Part shown: positions 61,290 through 64,000 of the stretch, piece by piece
Layout: each line of letters opens with the position of its first letter
Position numbering within the stretch: position 1 is the first letter of the stretch
Origin: Haemaphysalis longicornis
Lineage: Eukaryota > Arthropoda > Arachnida > Ixodida > Ixodidae
Assembly (NCBI GenBank): GCA_013339765.2
Contig: CM023448.1
Coordinates: 286,184,817-286,248,816, forward strand
Direction of reading: 5' to 3'
DNA: 64,000 nt
The notes under the pieces: model-generated
What the model was told of the DNA's origin: nothing
The model's input: only the letters and a program-made list of their open reading frames with translations
Databases searched by the model: none
Program-made: the position numbers and the translations under genes

Positions 61290-61740
61290 GCTATCAATAA
61301 AGGGCCCTAAAGCCTTGACATTTTCGTATAAGACTGTTTATATTGCCCCTAAATGAATCATTCCAGCAGTGCGTTTGTGTATAATAGTGAAGCCGCCTTC
61401 AAAGGGGCTGGATGCGTAGCGTTCTATAGAGATACGTAGGCACGTATGAAAGTTTTTAATAAGGTCTGCTAGGGCTTTCATACCTTGATGTTAGACCACA
61501 TATATTGCCCCTAGAAACGTCTTCTCTGCAATTAATTTGTGCTTACTACTGAAGCCAACTTCAAAAGGGTTAGACGTATACATCTGTAAGGGATAGAGGG
61601 GTCTTATGCAGGTACTTAATAAAAGGACTTATGGCGTTTCTATTTTGTTTGATAGCAGACTGCTCATATTGCTCCTAAAAAAATCTCTTCCCTGCCGACC
61701 TTAAAAAGGCTCGGTGCGTAGCAGAGCGTCTTATGCATTT
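61290..61740. repeat. Degenerate ~165-bp tandem repeat, three copies
   Basis: The landmark ATATTG-CYCCTA recurs near 61340, 61502 and 61676. In each copy it is preceded by a TCAATAAA/TTAATAA stretch and a GGCTTTC-like segment. It is followed about 60 bases later by CTTCAAAAGGG-like sequence and a GGATGCGTA-like end. Periods are about 162 and 174 bases. Divergence is high. Confidence 0.65.
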
Positions 61741-62181
<441 letters not shown>

Positions 62182-62253
62182 AAACGACTTTCAGTGTAAG
62201 CTTCTCTGCAGCTGACAAAGATTTGATGGACTGCTCCCAAACGTTTATCGTAG

Positions 62254-62650
62254 ATCATCATCATCATCATTACCAGCCTATATAAGCCCACTGCAGGGAA
62301 AAGGCCTCTCCCATTAATCTCAAATTATCCCGGTCCTGTGCTAACTGCAACCAATTTGTCCCCGCAAACTTCTTGATCTCATCAGCCCATCTAACTTTAT
62401 GCCGCCCCCTGCCCCGCTTGCCTTCTCTAAGGATCCACTCTGTTACCCTTAATGACCAACGGTTATCTTGCCTTCGCATTACATGCCCTGCCCACGTCCA
62501 TTTCTTCTTCTTAATTTCTAGTAATATGTCCTTAACACGCGTTTGTTCCCTGACACACCCCGCTCTCTTCTTGTCCCTTTATGTTACACCTATCATCTTC
62601 CGTTCCATTGCTCGCTGAGTCGTTCTCAATTTAAGTTGAACTCTCTTAGT
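62254..62650 (-). mobile_element. RTE-type LINE 3' end, longer copy
   Basis: On the minus strand it encodes LRTTQRAMERKMIGVT, a stop, RDKKRAGCVREQTRVKDILL, WTWAGHVMRRQDNRWSLR, and RWADEIKKFAGTNWLQLAQD. It ends in a (ATG)n tail at 62254-62270. It is nearly identical to the 54460 copy where they overlap, so both belong to one RTE subfamily. One in-frame stop in the coding part makes it inactive even apart from truncation. Confidence 0.88.
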
Positions 62651-64000
62651 GAGCCTCTAAGTTTCTGCCCCGTTCTGATGTTCTGACTTTCTTGAAATCG
62701 CGTGGGCTAAGCATAGGTTGCTTATTCACACAAAATAAGTACCTGAACAAAAACTAACCTTTTACATTCCGACAGGTATTGGGACGGAAGTATCTGCCCT
62801 TCGCCGATGCTTTGCAAGAGAGACGAAGCGCCGTGCTAATTTAAATCGAACCCTAGATCTATTCCCGCTCATGTATAGCAGCCTGTGGGCGCGAGGCGGC
62901 GGGTTAATTCCGAAGAGCGGGCATTGCCCCGATGAGGTTATTGCGTGAAAGTGATCCAGTTATGGGGAAATTTTCGCCATCTTGGCGCGCTCGTTCCCCC
63001 CGTGGCCCGAGGCATGCGTCGCGGTTCCACGACGTCACGCCTTTCGGCAGTGGACGCAGCGACAAGAGACTTCCATCAATCTTAGTAGAGGCCTTCCCGG
63101 TCCTCACGTCCACTGGAAATCGATCGAGGGGCCATTGATCTTTATTACGCCCGTCGCAGTGTCTACGTGCGAAGGGGGCACTTTTTTTTTTATATGATAT
63201 ACGCTCCCTTGTGGCTGTATACGCTCATGATGAGATTGCATCAGGGGCTGAACTAATCGGGTAAATGCTGTATATCGCGATGACGGAAGCTCCTTGCATC
63301 GTCAGACCGTGGCCGGCCCGTAATGGTGCCGGGGAGACGCCTTTGTTATTTTCGTGCTACGCTTCGAAGCCACGCGGGCATGAAAGCGAGGTGCGTGCTA
63401 ACGCCTACACGTACGTGGAGTCGCAACGGCAGTAAACCGCACCAGTACACCTTCAGTCAGGGACAGTTGCGCTAAGACATTATCTCTGTTAGTATAGCCG
63501 GCAGTGTCGACGTTAACGTGCAGTTAATCCTGCTTATACACCTTGGCACCGTATAGGGGGGGGGGGTTGGTCAAATCTCTCTTTTTCTGCGTAACCCGCG
63601 CTTTTAAATTTGTTCGTCTGCGTTTACTCTGCTGTTCCGGGTTGCGAAATTGCATTAACCGCCCACGACAAAACAAACAGTCTTACATTTCAACGCTGAT
63701 CTGCTGGCGGGTAAGGTTGGGTTACACGGGTATACCTTACTGCGTGGTACCTTGCTAGCGTGTAGTAGCCCTAATTGTTTTGATTACTGGAAGCCCTGGC
63801 AGTCGCGTTTTTGAGACATGCCAAATACGAAAACGGCGAGTTTTGTAGTGCTGTGCCACGTGTTCGTAAGTAGGTTTTTTCCCAATGGCGTTCATCGCAA
63901 ACTGGACGCCCCACCCAGAAAAAACGGCACCTTTAAAACTAGAAAACAATACTTTGTTGACTTTCGGGTGACTACATTCTTACATTGCATGCTTCGCTGT
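62651..64000. other. Unannotated stretch, no gene seen
   Basis: Short CpG-rich patches (about 62970-63070) and a G-run near 63556-63567. No gene, RNA or repeat end was recognised up to the window edge. Confidence 0.5.

Overview
This window looks like nuclear DNA from an animal with a large, repeat-rich genome, most likely an ixodid (hard) tick. The evidence is the dispersed tRNA-derived SINEs, which resemble the Ruka-type SINEs of hard ticks, the RNase H-bearing non-LTR retrotransposon fragments, the RTE-type 3' ends and very long microsatellites. There are no bacterial operons, no long conserved ORFs and no CRISPR array. The species call is an inference from repeat style, not from a marker gene.

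Only one host gene signal is convincing. A GC/CpG-rich island at about 33.0-33.9 kb contains a short first coding exon at 33728-33773 (MSQQEQPAWGYSDEDG followed by a GT donor). It fits the N-terminus and the exon 1/intron 1 junction of an alpha-carbonic anhydrase. If that is right, much or all of 33.8-64 kb is its first intron, or lies beyond a gene whose other exons I could not find. A second, weaker exon candidate lies at 17656-17772, behind a long T tract ending in AG.

Layout. 0-3 kb: a tRNA-derived fragment and a decayed LINE, framed by a 71-bp inverted repeat. 6-9 kb: a LINE 3' end running into a CT array, then a 53-bp tandem repeat with an inverted copy. 10.3 kb: a SINE with an intact 11-bp target-site duplication. 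13.6-15.6 kb: a GATT array and a minus-strand LINE. 20.7-21.2 kb: a 300-bp tandem duplication. 25.2 and 32.1 kb: two copies of a TTAA-ended repeat. 28.6-30.3 kb: large microsatellites and hairpin units. 31.1-31.9 kb: a hAT-like non-autonomous element with a perfect 8-bp duplication. 36.1-37.1 kb: a TTAA MITE, a SINE, an AAT array and a CT array in a row. 47-53 kb: SINE and LINE remnants and a run of three stem-loops. 53.2-63 kb: microsatellites, three RTE 3' ends and a degenerate tandem repeat.

Retroposon 3' ends recur at the edges of the arrays (CT, ATC, CAG, and probably CATA and GTAT). Many of the microsatellites may therefore have been seeded by retroposon tails. Most open reading frames here are chance frames in CpG-rich or simple-repeat DNA and are left out.
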